A stretch of DNA of 64,000 nt from Enterospora canceri (GCA_002087915.1 LWDP01000005.1:49266-113265), one strand, 5' to 3'; shown: positions 8,669 through 17,720, numbered from the stretch's first letter. Notes: generated by a model from the sequence alone, not told the origin. Translations and numbers: made by a program.

Positions 8669-9271
8669 ATGTTTTATTCATTTATTGGAATATGCTTAAC
8701 TGCAGAAGCAAATCCAAATACGAAGAAGGTGATGTGTGTTGGAGTCTCCTACAGGAGATGCAACCAGACGGCTTCGCCACGAAAGAGGAAGCCTGTGTTC
8801 TTTGAGCCCATTGAGGAAGTGGCCGTTGAATCTGATGATGGGAACTACATAACGATGACTAGTCCAGAAATGGCCAAGAAGACTTCACCAATTGTGAATA
8901 ATCCACTTTACGCAAACCAGGAAGTCATAGACTGCAATCGCAGCATCGATTCTGGCTTCACCTCTGAGCCAAACACACCCAGAAATGAGGTATCTGAGTG
9001 CAATCTGTGGCAGTATTCAACACTTCCAATCTGTCAAACACCTCACTTGTGTAATTCTGTTGAGAGAATGTTCAGTTTGGTTCAACAGAATACCAAAATG
9101 TTGACTGAGCACATCAGAATGCAGGTGTTTGACACGAGGGAGACACTGAATCGAATCATTGAACTGAAGGAGATGGTTAGTAAACCGATCAAGAAGAAAC
9201 AGAAGAGGTTGAGCAAGGGTCGGGTTATTGAGAAACTCAAAGGGCTCAATATCTTGGGGGTTTGTTATTAA
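8669..9271 (+). CDS. Hypothetical protein with C-terminal coiled coil
   Basis: From the ATG at 8669 the protein has 200 residues. The frame extends upstream to a GTG that overlaps the eIF2 beta stop, which I reject. The N-terminus (MFYSFIGICLTAEANP) is mildly hydrophobic and might be a weak signal sequence. The middle is Ser/Thr/Pro-rich and probably disordered. Residues about 130-175 form a predicted amphipathic helix or coiled coil, and the tail is basic (KPIKKKQKRLSKGR). ACC rather than CCC precedes the ATG. An alternative start is the ATG beginning MCVGVSYRR. No family recognised. Confidence 0.55.
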   Translation: MFYSFIGICLTAEANPNTKKVMCVGVSYRRCNQTASPRKRKPVFFEPIEEVAVESDDGNYITMTSPEMAKKTSPIVNNPLYANQEVIDCNRSIDSGFTSEPNTPRNEVSECNLWQYSTLPICQTPHLCNSVERMFSLVQQNTKMLTEHIRMQVFDTRETLNRIIELKEMVSKPIKKKQKRLSKGRVIEKLKGLNILGVCY

Positions 9272-9328
9272 AGAAGTGATTTATTTGTTTATGGCATAAC
9301 AGGTTTCTAAATATTGTTTGTTTATTGT

Positions 9329-9331
9329 CCC
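9329..9331 (+). promoter_or_regulatory. CCC start signal of GDP-mannose pyrophosphorylase
   Basis: CCC abuts the ATG at 9332. The frame runs up to a TTG at 9314, but the ATG with CCC gives the expected family N-terminus. Confidence 0.6.
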
Positions 9332-10300
9332 ATGGAAGTAAACACGGCTGTATTACTGGTTGGTGGTAAAGGAAGCAGGTTGTACCCGCTTACTGCAACG
9401 AGGCCTAAGCCACTGGTTCCATTTCTGAACAAGCCCATTATTGAGTATCAGATTGAAATACTGGTTAAAACAGGAATCAAAAAGATAATTCTGGCCTTGA
9501 ACTATTTTTCAGAACAGATCAAGGCCAAGGCATTGCTGTGGGAGCAGAAGTATGGGATTGAGGTGATTTATTCGAAGGAAGGGGTGCCACTTGGGACGGC
9601 TGGGCCACTCAAACTGGCTGAAAGACACATCAGTGGAGATGGATTCATCGTATTCAATACGGATATTTATGCATTTGTAGAATTGGACAAAATGATAGGT
9701 CGATTTGTGGAGTTGAATGAGACTGGAAAGTGTGTTGCACTGATCATGACCACTGATATCGATGATCCAACTCGTTTTGGGCTGATTAAGACGGATGGAG
9801 ATCGAGTAGTTGAATTCATTGAGAAACCTGACAAATACACAGGCAACATAAACACGATCAATGCTGGAATGTACGTGTTCAGTAGAGAAATACTGAATAA
9901 AATCCATTTACGGGAGACATCGATTGAGAAGGAGATCTTTCCTGAAATAGCAGAAGCTGGTCACATGAGAATATTCAACTTGGATGGAATATGGTGTGAT
10001 ATTGGTGTTCCAAGGGAGTATTTGAATGGGCAGAAGATGGCATTGGAGCTGTCTGGTGATTCTGGGCGAAATGTTGTTCTAGGACAAGGCGTAGAAGTGG
10101 CTGATGGAGTTGAATTGGAGAATTGTGTCCTATTGGATAACGTGGTAGTGGAAAAAGGATGTGTGATCAAAAATGCATTGATTGGAAAGGGCTGTGTGAT
10201 CAAAGCCAATACAATAATCAATGATGAAGAGACACTGGTGTTGAAGGATAATACGGTGTATCCTAACGAATGTTGTGGTGGTTTCTGTGGATGTATTTAA
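9332..10300 (+). CDS. PSA1: Mannose-1-phosphate guanylyltransferase (GDP-mannose pyrophosphorylase)
   Basis: Makes GDP-mannose from GTP and mannose-1-phosphate, for protein mannosylation and GPI anchors. The 322-residue protein opens with the nucleotidyltransferase signature LLVGGKGSRLYPLT followed by PKPLVPFLNKP. It continues with FNTDIYA (metal/base site), the EKP motif FIEKPDKY, and a C-terminal left-handed beta-helix with hexapeptide-like repeats (VLLDNVVVEKGCVIKNALIG). It is about 40 residues shorter than yeast Psa1, mostly in the C-terminal helix. The usual FNxD appears as FNTD. The next gene follows 44 bases downstream on the same strand. Confidence 0.93.
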   Translation: MEVNTAVLLVGGKGSRLYPLTATRPKPLVPFLNKPIIEYQIEILVKTGIKKIILALNYFSEQIKAKALLWEQKYGIEVIYSKEGVPLGTAGPLKLAERHISGDGFIVFNTDIYAFVELDKMIGRFVELNETGKCVALIMTTDIDDPTRFGLIKTDGDRVVEFIEKPDKYTGNINTINAGMYVFSREILNKIHLRETSIEKEIFPEIAEAGHMRIFNLDGIWCDIGVPREYLNGQKMALELSGDSGRNVVLGQGVEVADGVELENCVLLDNVVVEKGCVIKNALIGKGCVIKANTIINDEETLVLKDNTVYPNECCGGFCGCI

Positions 10301-10344
10301 TATCAAATTATTAAATCAGGTCTGATAATTTTAGCCCTGTTTGA

Positions 10345-11031
10345 ATGGTATCAAAGAAGAGCTACAGAACTAAGGCGCATGCAGGCAGTTTCAAAAAGGA
10401 GGGAATGGAGAGGCCATTGAGTCCGAGACACGTTGACTGGTCCAAATACTTCAGAAACACAAAGAAACCAGACTACTTGGATCTGGGCTGTGGATACGGG
10501 AAGTTTCTGCTACGTACAGCTGATAAATGCAAGAAGAACATTCTGGGAATAGAAATCAGGAACAAGGTGTACGAATACACCAAGAGGCGGATTGAGAAGA
10601 GTGGAATGGAGAATGTGGGCGTGATGAACACGAATGGGCTTCTCTTTCTTCCTAACATTTTTGAGAAGAAATCACTAGAGAAAATATTCATTCTGTTTCC
10701 TGATCCACATTTCAAGAAAACAAAGCAGAAGGGTCGCATTGTTGGAAAGCGAACAATGGGTGTGTTTGAGTATCTGCTGAAGGACGGAGGCAGATTGTAC
10801 ATTTCCACGGACGTAAAGAGCCTCTATGACGACATGTGTGGCGTAATAGAAGAAAGTGGATTCTTTGAGGAGAAAGAGAAGGCAAAAACAGCCGTGACAA
10901 AAGAGCTGCTTGAGAACCAGGAGAAAAAGGCGCTTTTTGAGGCGACTTATTTGGGAACAGACAAATCAACAAGGGCAGGCGTGAAGAACGGAATGGTGTA
11001 CGCGAGTGTGTACGTCGTGAAAAAGAAGTAA
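10345..11031 (+). CDS. TRM8: tRNA (guanine-N7)-methyltransferase catalytic subunit
   Basis: Methylates G46 of tRNAs using S-adenosylmethionine; in yeast it works with Trm82, which I do not see here. The 228-residue protein has an SAM-binding glycine motif (LDLGCGYGKFLL, about residues 46-57), GIEIRNKVYEY, the catalytic FPDPHFKKTKQKGR segment, and a C-terminal GTDKSTRAG loop typical of TrmB/Trm8. CCC precedes the ATG by nine bases (TTTTAGCCCTGTTTGAATG). Length is near normal. Confidence 0.93.
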   Translation: MVSKKSYRTKAHAGSFKKEGMERPLSPRHVDWSKYFRNTKKPDYLDLGCGYGKFLLRTADKCKKNILGIEIRNKVYEYTKRRIEKSGMENVGVMNTNGLLFLPNIFEKKSLEKIFILFPDPHFKKTKQKGRIVGKRTMGVFEYLLKDGGRLYISTDVKSLYDDMCGVIEESGFFEEKEKAKTAVTKELLENQEKKALFEATYLGTDKSTRAGVKNGMVYASVYVVKKK

Positions 11032-11036
11032 CGTGC

Positions 11037-11234
11037 TCAAACTACTTTTTCATCGGTGCTTACTGTTTTCTCCTCAACCTGGTGGTTTTTTTGATAGTTG
11101 ATGATTAGGGCTACGATCACTACAGTGAGGCATATCAGTGCCACAATGGTGAATACGCCACTCCAAAAGGTGCTGAAAAGTCCTGAGAAGAACTCACCAA
11201 TCGACTTGAACATGTTGCCTATGAATTCAAACAT
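11037..11234 (-). CDS. Small single-pass membrane protein (hypothetical)
   Basis: The 65-residue open frame encodes an amphipathic, Phe-rich N-terminus (FEFIGNMFKSIGEFFSGLF) and one strong transmembrane helix (about residues 24-46). A short charged tail (EEKTVSTDEKVV) follows. It fills a gap that would otherwise be unusually long, and it converges tightly with TRM8 (5 bases between stops). No CCC precedes the ATG, which lowers confidence. Function unknown. Confidence 0.5.
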   Translation of the reverse strand: MFEFIGNMFKSIGEFFSGLFSTFWSGVFTIVALICLTVVIVALIINYQKNHQVEEKTVSTDEKVV

Positions 11235-11354
11235 GATAGTGTAAACATTGCTGTTTTATTCTGGATCTGCTACATGTTTTGATTGCCATTTATGATACAT
11301 AATAGTGAATTATTGCGTACTCAGAAACAACCTGAATACATTTGTTAGAATGTG

Positions 11355-11357
11355 CCC
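11355..11357 (+). promoter_or_regulatory. CCC start signal of the Rab GTPase
   Basis: CCC lies two bases before the ATG at 11360. The open frame upstream begins with a TTG and is not needed. Confidence 0.5.
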
Positions 11358-11359
11358 AT

Positions 11360-12013
11360 ATGAAAAAGTCCTACAAAATAATATTCCTAGGAAACACTTC
11401 AGTTGGAAAAACAATGCTGATTTATAGATACATTTCGGATGGATTTGCATTTCCAGAGCCAACAATTGGAATCGACTTCTTCAGCAACACGTTGGACGTG
11501 AATGGGCAGAATGTGAAGTTGCAACTATGGGACACTGCTGGACAGGAGAGGTACAAGAGTATCATCACACCGTACATTCGTGACTCTTTTCTGGCTGTCG
11601 TGGTCTACGCCGTGAATAACAGGAACTCATTTAACCAGCTGAAATACTGGATTGAACTGTTTCAGAGCAAAAGCAACAATAAAAAGGCAAGGATTGTGAT
11701 TGTAGCAAACAAGAAGGATTTGTGGACCAATGTGGAGATAAAGACGAATGACGAGCCGTCTGGCAGCAGAAAAGGGAAGAACAAGGCACCTGATTCAAAC
11801 TACGTTTTGGATTCAGAGGGAAGGGAGTTTGCAGCAAAGCACAATGCTAAATTCTGTACGTCTTCAGCACTAGAAAAGGCTGAAATTGTAGATTTGTCTC
11901 AGGAAATCAAGAGTGCAATAGCAGATGACCTGGAACACCCTCAGGACCCAGATGATGCTGCATCTAACGTAAATATGCTTCAAGCCAAAAGAAACAACCG
12001 TGGTTGCTGTTAG
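11360..12013 (+). CDS. Rab-family small GTPase (Ypt6/Rab6-like)
   Basis: A vesicle-traffic GTPase of 217 residues. All G motifs are present: GNTSVGKT (P-loop), the effector segment PTIGIDFF, WDTAGQERY (switch II), NKKD, and TSSALEK in place of the SAK box. The C-terminus is Cys-Cys, a geranylgeranylation site. The effector region and the RYKSIITPYIRDS segment most resemble Rab6/Ypt6 of the Golgi. A Lys/Ser-rich insertion of about 25 residues sits between NKKD and the SAK-like box (about 128-153), unusual for a Rab. Subfamily is inferred. Confidence 0.88.
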   Translation: MKKSYKIIFLGNTSVGKTMLIYRYISDGFAFPEPTIGIDFFSNTLDVNGQNVKLQLWDTAGQERYKSIITPYIRDSFLAVVVYAVNNRNSFNQLKYWIELFQSKSNNKKARIVIVANKKDLWTNVEIKTNDEPSGSRKGKNKAPDSNYVLDSEGREFAAKHNAKFCTSSALEKAEIVDLSQEIKSAIADDLEHPQDPDDAASNVNMLQAKRNNRGCC

Positions 12014-12093
12014 TAGTTAAATAAGCACAATTCTAGATACTTTATTCATCAATATGGTCTCAAACTGTTTTAGAAAACAATCTGATTTGTTTG

Positions 12094-12097
12094 CCCC
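12094..12097 (+). promoter_or_regulatory. CCCC start signal
   Basis: CCCC one base before the ATG at 12099. It argues for this ATG rather than the one at 12054, 45 bases upstream in the same frame. Confidence 0.5.
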
Positions 12098-12098
12098 T

Positions 12099-13553
12099 AT
12101 GAGACCGAATGGTGCAAGCAGTGCTTTCACGAACGATGACGATGATCTGTTTCCACAGCAGAACGAAAAGAAGAGGGACGAAAACAGAATCACAATGCCA
12201 AGGGCAGTGATGGATTTTCTGGACAGTGACTCAGAGGAGAAAGACAATCCATTTGCTTTTGGTAAAAATGCAAAGGCCTTGAAAGAAGAAGAAGTAAAAG
12301 ACAGTCTTGAAAACATTCAAGAAACAAATAGCGTATGGTCGAATGAAGAAAGCAAGAAAGAGACAAACGTGTTTGGAGTGAGCAGCAATGACTCAGAAAT
12401 ATTCTCAAACAAGAATGAGCACAGCAGTATAGGAACCAATGAAAATAGAACAGAGAAGAGTCTGACACAGGAAATTGAGGAACAGATGGTTGAAGAGGAC
12501 ATCGTATTTAAGAAAGAAGTCTTGGATGAATTGGATAAGGAGATGGATTCAAGTAAGGAGGGCAGTTTAGAAAATAGGAGACATGAGGATAGCACATACA
12601 CAGTGAATACAACAAAGACAGTTGAAGTTGATACAGAGACATTGGGGAGACTCAAAAGTGAAATAGAAGAGGCAATGTTCATCAAATTGGAGAAGGTGTA
12701 CAGCAAAAACATGGCAAAAATAGTCAAAAAGGAAATACAGCGGGAAAAAGAAGGCATTTTAGCAGAATACAAGAAACAGAAGAAACAGGCTGAGAAGAAG
12801 GTAAGAGAGGAATACAGAAAGAATGTTGAAAACATCATAAGAAGAGAAAAGACAGAAGGAGATGTATGCAGATCACTAGTAGAAATGCTCTTGACTGACG
12901 TAAACTATGATGAAATTATGAAGGGGAAAACAAATACAGTAAGTAAGCACAATTCAAAACCACTTTATAAAGAACCTGAGGAAGTGAAAGAGACCAAAGT
13001 GCCACAGAAAGAGGAAACAGAGACGCAAAGAAAGCCATTTTTATCACCTCCACCACGAAACATGAACACTTTACTGAATAATAAGCTTAATAAAAGCATA
13101 AATCCACCAACAAACAAAATTGGGATTCGCACACCTCCAATGGCTGCTAGATCCACTCCCATTCTCCAGAACACTGTAATACGCGATGCCAGTCGAATCA
13201 GATCACAAGAAGACCTGTCAGATGCATTTGAGTTGAAAGCAGATGTAAAAGAGGAAGTCAAGAAACCAGAGAAGCCAGTGGTATCCAAAAAAGACGTAGA
13301 TGACGACGAACAGTTCAACATCTACGGAAGAGACCACGAAGACAGCTCTGTGATTGGCTCTCTCTTCAATCTGTTCAGAAGGAAGCCGGATGAGTCCACT
13401 GCGCCTAAGATATTCAAAAAGAAGCCAATGGAAATGCCAACAGGAGAAAGACGCATTGACACGAGCAAATACGTTGGAAAGAAACAGGTGAACATCAGAA
13501 TACCAACAGTGAGTGAAATAAAGAAAAAGAGGGATGAATCGAAGACTGAATAA
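12099..13553 (+). CDS. Large charged, mostly disordered protein, unknown
   Basis: 484 residues from the ATG at 12099 (499 if the ATG at 12054 is used). The N-terminal 180 residues are rich in Asp, Glu, Ser and Asn. A long Lys/Glu coiled coil spans about residues 190-280. The rest is Pro/Lys-rich and ends in a basic segment around SLFNLFRRKPDE and KIFKKKPMEMP. The domain makeup resembles a scaffold or coat-assembly protein, but I recognise no signature. The stop lies in AATAAA, 20 bases before the next start. Confidence 0.7.
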   Translation: MRPNGASSAFTNDDDDLFPQQNEKKRDENRITMPRAVMDFLDSDSEEKDNPFAFGKNAKALKEEEVKDSLENIQETNSVWSNEESKKETNVFGVSSNDSEIFSNKNEHSSIGTNENRTEKSLTQEIEEQMVEEDIVFKKEVLDELDKEMDSSKEGSLENRRHEDSTYTVNTTKTVEVDTETLGRLKSEIEEAMFIKLEKVYSKNMAKIVKKEIQREKEGILAEYKKQKKQAEKKVREEYRKNVENIIRREKTEGDVCRSLVEMLLTDVNYDEIMKGKTNTVSKHNSKPLYKEPEEVKETKVPQKEETETQRKPFLSPPPRNMNTLLNNKLNKSINPPTNKIGIRTPPMAARSTPILQNTVIRDASRIRSQEDLSDAFELKADVKEEVKKPEKPVVSKKDVDDDEQFNIYGRDHEDSSVIGSLFNLFRRKPDESTAPKIFKKKPMEMPTGERRIDTSKYVGKKQVNIRIPTVSEIKKKRDESKTE

Positions 13554-13573
13554 ATATTTATGGTCTAATGCCC

Positions 13574-14398
13574 ATGACACACCTGTTTAGGGAAATAAAT
13601 GAGAAAATACGCAAATTTGAGAAATGCGAACAGGCTGAGCTCATTGAGCACTACGTGCGCCGATCCATTGATAAAATCGTAGACCATCGACCATTTGGGC
13701 ACAAGAAGCTCCTTCTGCTGCTGAACATCACCCAATATGCCACAAACAAAGAGACCAAAATGAGGCTGATCCACGCTGGACTTGGCCACAAGATCCTGGC
13801 CATCAGGGCCCTGATTCTCGATCTGATCGACATTGATTTCAGCCGAGAGCAGCGTGTCTTCTACAAGCCTGACAAATGGATCAAAATCATCATCAAGGAC
13901 ATGCGGGAGACATTCAACTACGTCGATCTCCTCAAGAAGAAGCAGCTCTACAAGACCAAGAACATCGACGACATCGACTTCAAGGCCAAGGAGACTCTGG
14001 GGATTTCAAGTGAGACCGAAGAGAGCTCAAAACACGACAATCTCGATTTCACAGGCTGCGACAACAAAAACTACGAGGCCAGCCACTTCCAGGACATTTA
14101 TTCTGAAGACGATCTCATGCTCTGTCTCAACCTGTACAACAGCAGACTGTGCAAGGAGTTCCTTGACATCTTCTGCTCCTGCGACAAGTTCAACTCCTCT
14201 GGAAACCAGCTCATTCTGAATCTGGTTGCGTACATGGACAAAATGGCATTCTTGGACTACGACTTTGGTGGATTCATTCGTAGAATACAAACCAACTTCA
14301 TGAATGGGAAGGCAGAGCCACTGAAACAGATCGTCAGCAACTACAAAAAGTACAAAACAGACAAAATGGTCAAGAAGGAGCCATCCAAGGTTGAATAA
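13574..14398 (+). CDS. Hypothetical alpha-helical protein
   Basis: 274 residues from the ATG at 13574, which is immediately preceded by CCC; another in-frame ATG two codons upstream (13568) is less likely. The N-terminal 120 residues are helical and leucine-rich (KKLLLLLNITQYATN ... ILAIRALILDLIDIDF), reminiscent of an ARM/VHS-like fold. An acidic linker and a second helical block follow. It converges with the next gene, 19 bases between stops. I do not recognise a family. Confidence 0.7.
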   Translation: MTHLFREINEKIRKFEKCEQAELIEHYVRRSIDKIVDHRPFGHKKLLLLLNITQYATNKETKMRLIHAGLGHKILAIRALILDLIDIDFSREQRVFYKPDKWIKIIIKDMRETFNYVDLLKKKQLYKTKNIDDIDFKAKETLGISSETEESSKHDNLDFTGCDNKNYEASHFQDIYSEDDLMLCLNLYNSRLCKEFLDIFCSCDKFNSSGNQLILNLVAYMDKMAFLDYDFGGFIRRIQTNFMNGKAEPLKQIVSNYKKYKTDKMVKKEPSKVE

Positions 14399-14417
14399 CA
14401 GGCGTAAATCAGTAATA

Positions 14418-15122
14418 TTAGTTGCCATGGAGTGTCTCCATTATTGATTCAAGGCTGCTTCTGATTTGGTGGGATATTCTGCTTGAATTTGGTGCACCAT
14501 TTTCTACCTGAGAAACAAGCACTCTCAACCTGTTCAAACAGCTCTCCTTCTTCTGGCTGCTAGTGAAGTAGTCGATGCCACTACCCAACAGACACTCCTG
14601 CTTCCCATTCTGATCCATTTGAAATAGATCATTCTTGATATGCATTAATCCACTGATCAATATGATATTATTGATGTGATTGTTACACTGATCAATGAAT
14701 GACTGTAATGTGTCTGATAACGTGGTATCTGATTTCACCAACAAATCACCAGTGATCTCATTGAGTAATTCTGATACTAATTTTGATGCCTTGTTTCCAT
14801 ATGAATCAAGTTCACCTATTATTCTACGCGTATCTATTGATAAATCAGTCTTCTTTCTGATACTGATCAATTTGTAGTAATTCAACAGCATCTTATCAAA
14901 TGAGACCTTATCAACCAGATTCAATCTGTCGTATTCCACCCTCACTCTCTCATTCTGACTGATTTCAACCGTATCATTTTTATTAGGATCCTGATCAATC
15001 AGACTACAACTGCTCTGTCTCCCACTCTTGCAGTATTCTGAGTAGATGTCAACCAGTAAATCACTCTTCTCATCCAATTCATCCACAGTCACTCTTTCAC
15101 CAACACCCTGATCATTCTTCAT
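14418..15122 (-). CDS. Hypothetical protein
   Basis: A 234-residue, mainly helical, hydrophilic protein without membrane segments or motifs that I recognise. CCCC directly abuts the ATG on the coding strand (GACCCCATG). The start region faces SEC61 across 139 bases. The sequence has repeated Leu-heptad spacing around residues 75-160, so a coiled-coil role is possible. Confidence 0.65.
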   Translation of the reverse strand: MKNDQGVGERVTVDELDEKSDLLVDIYSEYCKSGRQSSCSLIDQDPNKNDTVEISQNERVRVEYDRLNLVDKVSFDKMLLNYYKLISIRKKTDLSIDTRRIIGELDSYGNKASKLVSELLNEITGDLLVKSDTTLSDTLQSFIDQCNNHINNIILISGLMHIKNDLFQMDQNGKQECLLGSGIDYFTSSQKKESCLNRLRVLVSQVENGAPNSSRISHQIRSSLESIMETLHGN

Positions 15123-15251
15123 GGGGTCTACTTCTTCCTACACTTCTTGAACCCTTATTAAATTTCCAATACCCTGGTCCAATACCCTGTTCCAGTTGCC
15201 TAGGCCATTTCGTCCATTTCCATTTTGCCCTGCTTTTCCTTCTTTTTTATA

Positions 15252-15255
15252 CCCC
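15252..15255 (+). promoter_or_regulatory. CCCC start signal of SEC61
   Basis: CCCC six bases before the ATG at 15262. The frame is open back to 15196, but the added 22 residues are Pro/Phe-rich and absent from Sec61 proteins. Confidence 0.5.
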
Positions 15256-15261
15256 GTTACA

Positions 15262-16713
15262 ATGCAGAATCCAAACAAAAAGGAAAAATCCATTTTCGCA
15301 TCGACGGTGCTCATAGCACGCCCGTTCCTCTCGGTCATTCCAGAGGTGCGTGCTCCACTCAGGTCACTGAATATCAACGACAAGCTGTTTTGGACAGCAA
15401 TGGCCATCCTGGTCTACAGCGTGGCATCACAGGTGCCACTTTTTGGAATGGTCAACAAAAACACCAAGGATCCACTCGAGTGGCTGCGAGTGATGATGGC
15501 ATCGAACAGGGGCACCCTCATGGACATTGGAATCGGCCCAGTTGTCTCTGCGTCCATGATAATGAACTTCCTGACTACGGCTGGATTGGTAGTCGTAGAC
15601 TACAGCGTGGTCCAGGACAAGGTGCTCTACGAGTGCCTGAGCAAGATGTTTGCCATCACAATCACGGTGCTGCAGGCCATTCTCCAGATTCAGACTGGCT
15701 TCTACGGCCCAACTGAGAATATTCCACTTGCTTTCAAATGCATAATATTCGTCCAGCTTCTCTTTTCTGGGCTCATAATAATTCTACTTGACGAGATGCT
15801 TCAGAAGGGATACGGCTACGGAAACGGCGTGAACCTCTTCATCGTGGCCAACGTGTGCGAGAAGTTCGTCTGGTCTGCGCTGAGCCCGCGTGTCTTCTAC
15901 ACTGGCCGTGGAATGGAGTTCGAAGGCTGCCTTGTTTCACTGGTGCATATTTTGTTCGCCAGGAGGAATAAGCTTAATGCCCTCTACGAAATATTCTTCA
16001 GGGAGAATCTGCCCAATTTGGCCCAATTCGTCTACACCGCCCTCATCTTCGCATTTGTGATCTACATCCAGCAGCTCAGGGTCGAGCTGAGCGTCTACTC
16101 CCTCAGGGCAAAGGGAGTGAATGAGATCTACCCAATCAACCTGCTCTACACCTCAAACACGCCCATTGTTCTACAGGGGCAGCTTTGCAGCCACCTCTCT
16201 CTCGTCAGTCGACTGCTCTTTGGAAAGTGGCCAGAAAACAGGCTCGTACGCCTTCTTGGTATCTGGGAAATGGACTACAAACACGGCCAGATTCCAATTG
16301 GTGGCCTCGTCCACTACATTACGCCACCACTTTCAGTCACAGACGGAGTCAGTGCCCCAATTCACTTTCTGATCTATCTCACATTCACATTCTCCCTTGC
16401 TGCGCTGATGAGCAAGAACTGGAACGACAACCAGGGCGAGACGGCCGAGAAGGTGCAGCAGAAGTTCAAGAGCCAGGGCATCTCAATCAAGGGCGTCAGG
16501 GACTCAAACACGCTCGAGAAGCTCAACGAGTACATTCCAGTTGCATCGGTGCTGAGTGGGCTGGTGACGTCATTCGTGATCGTATTCTGCGACATCACCA
16601 GCACAATTGGATCGGGAACAAACATGTTTCTGGCAGCATCGATCATCCACCAGTACGCGAAACTCGTGTTCAAGGAGGTTGCTGGTCTCAACAACAAGAT
16701 CATGATGGACTGA
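15262..16713 (+). CDS. SEC61: Sec61 translocon alpha subunit
   Basis: The protein-conducting channel of the ER membrane. The 483-residue protein has about ten transmembrane helices. Family hallmarks include an N-terminal amphipathic segment ending PFLSVIPEVRAP, the plug region after VPLFGM, GYGYGNGVNLFI before TM5, and a cytosolic loop ending GGLVHYITPP. Length matches yeast Sec61 (480). Codons are rich in C at third positions, suggesting high expression. The stop overlaps the convergent DusA-like gene by 14 bases. Confidence 0.96.
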   Translation: MQNPNKKEKSIFASTVLIARPFLSVIPEVRAPLRSLNINDKLFWTAMAILVYSVASQVPLFGMVNKNTKDPLEWLRVMMASNRGTLMDIGIGPVVSASMIMNFLTTAGLVVVDYSVVQDKVLYECLSKMFAITITVLQAILQIQTGFYGPTENIPLAFKCIIFVQLLFSGLIIILLDEMLQKGYGYGNGVNLFIVANVCEKFVWSALSPRVFYTGRGMEFEGCLVSLVHILFARRNKLNALYEIFFRENLPNLAQFVYTALIFAFVIYIQQLRVELSVYSLRAKGVNEIYPINLLYTSNTPIVLQGQLCSHLSLVSRLLFGKWPENRLVRLLGIWEMDYKHGQIPIGGLVHYITPPLSVTDGVSAPIHFLIYLTFTFSLAALMSKNWNDNQGETAEKVQQKFKSQGISIKGVRDSNTLEKLNEYIPVASVLSGLVTSFVIVFCDITSTIGSGTNMFLAASIIHQYAKLVFKEVAGLNNKIMMD

Positions 16714-17692
16714 TCAATAAATCACCTGAATTACTGTGGTAGAAGTGTTCGATATTCTGGTAGAAATCAAGGAAGTCCTTCGTCTTGTTCTGGACTGCGT
16801 CATTCAGTGCCTTCTTGTACGCCTTGCTATTTCCCATTCCCTTTCTGATATTGATCAGTGGCTGTACCACTCGTGATATCGAATACTCTGTGGTGCTGCA
16901 CCACTCCAAGTACTCCCTAACGGCCTCTTTCATATCAACTGCCTCTCCTCTGATCTCGTTGAATACTTCTATGTTGTTCCAGGCCTCTCTGCCTATCATT
17001 GCCCCGTCTAAATCGCCTACTGAATCGATGTTTCTGGCTTTGATTCCACCATTCAGCCCAATAAACAGGTTGGGACGATCTTCCTTGATTTTATGAACAA
17101 ATTCGTAGTGCAATGGCGGTATATTTCTGTTCTGTCTGGGGTTCAATCCCCGGAGCCAGCACTTTCTGGCATGTACGTAAAACACCCTGCATTTTGTGGT
17201 ATCAGCAATGTGACTGATGAACTCGCTGAAGAAGTCGTACGAATCGAACTCATCGACTCCAATTCGACACTTTACTGTCATAATCACACCACACCTGTCG
17301 TAGACACAGTTGATGATCTCGGAAACGAGCTCCTTGTGCTTCATCAAAATGGCACCAAACATCCCTTTTTGGACACGATCTGATGGACAGCCGCAATTCA
17401 GGTTGAATTTGTCGTATCCCATTCCAATCAGCCTCTCAACGGCAGTTGCAATCATCGGTGGATCCGATCCGCCTATTTGGACGACAGTCGTTTCAGTTGG
17501 ATCCCCAAGCAGAAATCGCAATTTGTGGTCTGTGACATTTACGACCGTATTTGCAACAATCATCTCCGTGTAGAGTGCGACTGTGGGCGAAATGATGCCC
17601 AGAAACCGCCTGAAGCACGGCGTAGTCACCTTCAACATCGGTGCCACAGCCAACTCCTTCTCAAACCGTCTTTCTTTCAAATTGGTCTCCAT
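16700..17692 (-). CDS. dusA: tRNA-dihydrouridine synthase, DusA type
   Basis: FMN-dependent enzyme that reduces uridines in the D-loop of tRNA. In the 330-residue protein, LYTEMIVANTVV, QIGGSDP, LNCGCPSDRVQKGMFGAILM (with the catalytic Cys of GCPS), VKCRIGVDEFDSY, HARKCWLRGLNPRQNR-IPPL and NGGI follow the order of bacterial DusA. Fungal and animal Dus1-Dus4 lack the HARKxWLxGLxPxxNR-IPPL segment. The gene therefore looks bacterial in type, either acquired by transfer or inherited from a lineage with DusA. The start has CCCC four bases before the ATG. The last 14 bases overlap the end of SEC61. Confidence 0.9.
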   Translation of the reverse strand: METNLKERRFEKELAVAPMLKVTTPCFRRFLGIISPTVALYTEMIVANTVVNVTDHKLRFLLGDPTETTVVQIGGSDPPMIATAVERLIGMGYDKFNLNCGCPSDRVQKGMFGAILMKHKELVSEIINCVYDRCGVIMTVKCRIGVDEFDSYDFFSEFISHIADTTKCRVFYVHARKCWLRGLNPRQNRNIPPLHYEFVHKIKEDRPNLFIGLNGGIKARNIDSVGDLDGAMIGREAWNNIEVFNEIRGEAVDMKEAVREYLEWCSTTEYSISRVVQPLINIRKGMGNSKAYKKALNDAVQNKTKDFLDFYQNIEHFYHSNSGDLLISPS

Positions 17693-17720
17693 TTATGGGG
17701 ATTGGCTCAGAATAATTTAC

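Noticed and set aside
17120..17160. T-arm-like sequence GGGGTTCAATCCCC
   Set aside because: Lies inside the DusA-like coding region. No acceptor, D-arm or anticodon stem can be built around it, so it is not a tRNA.
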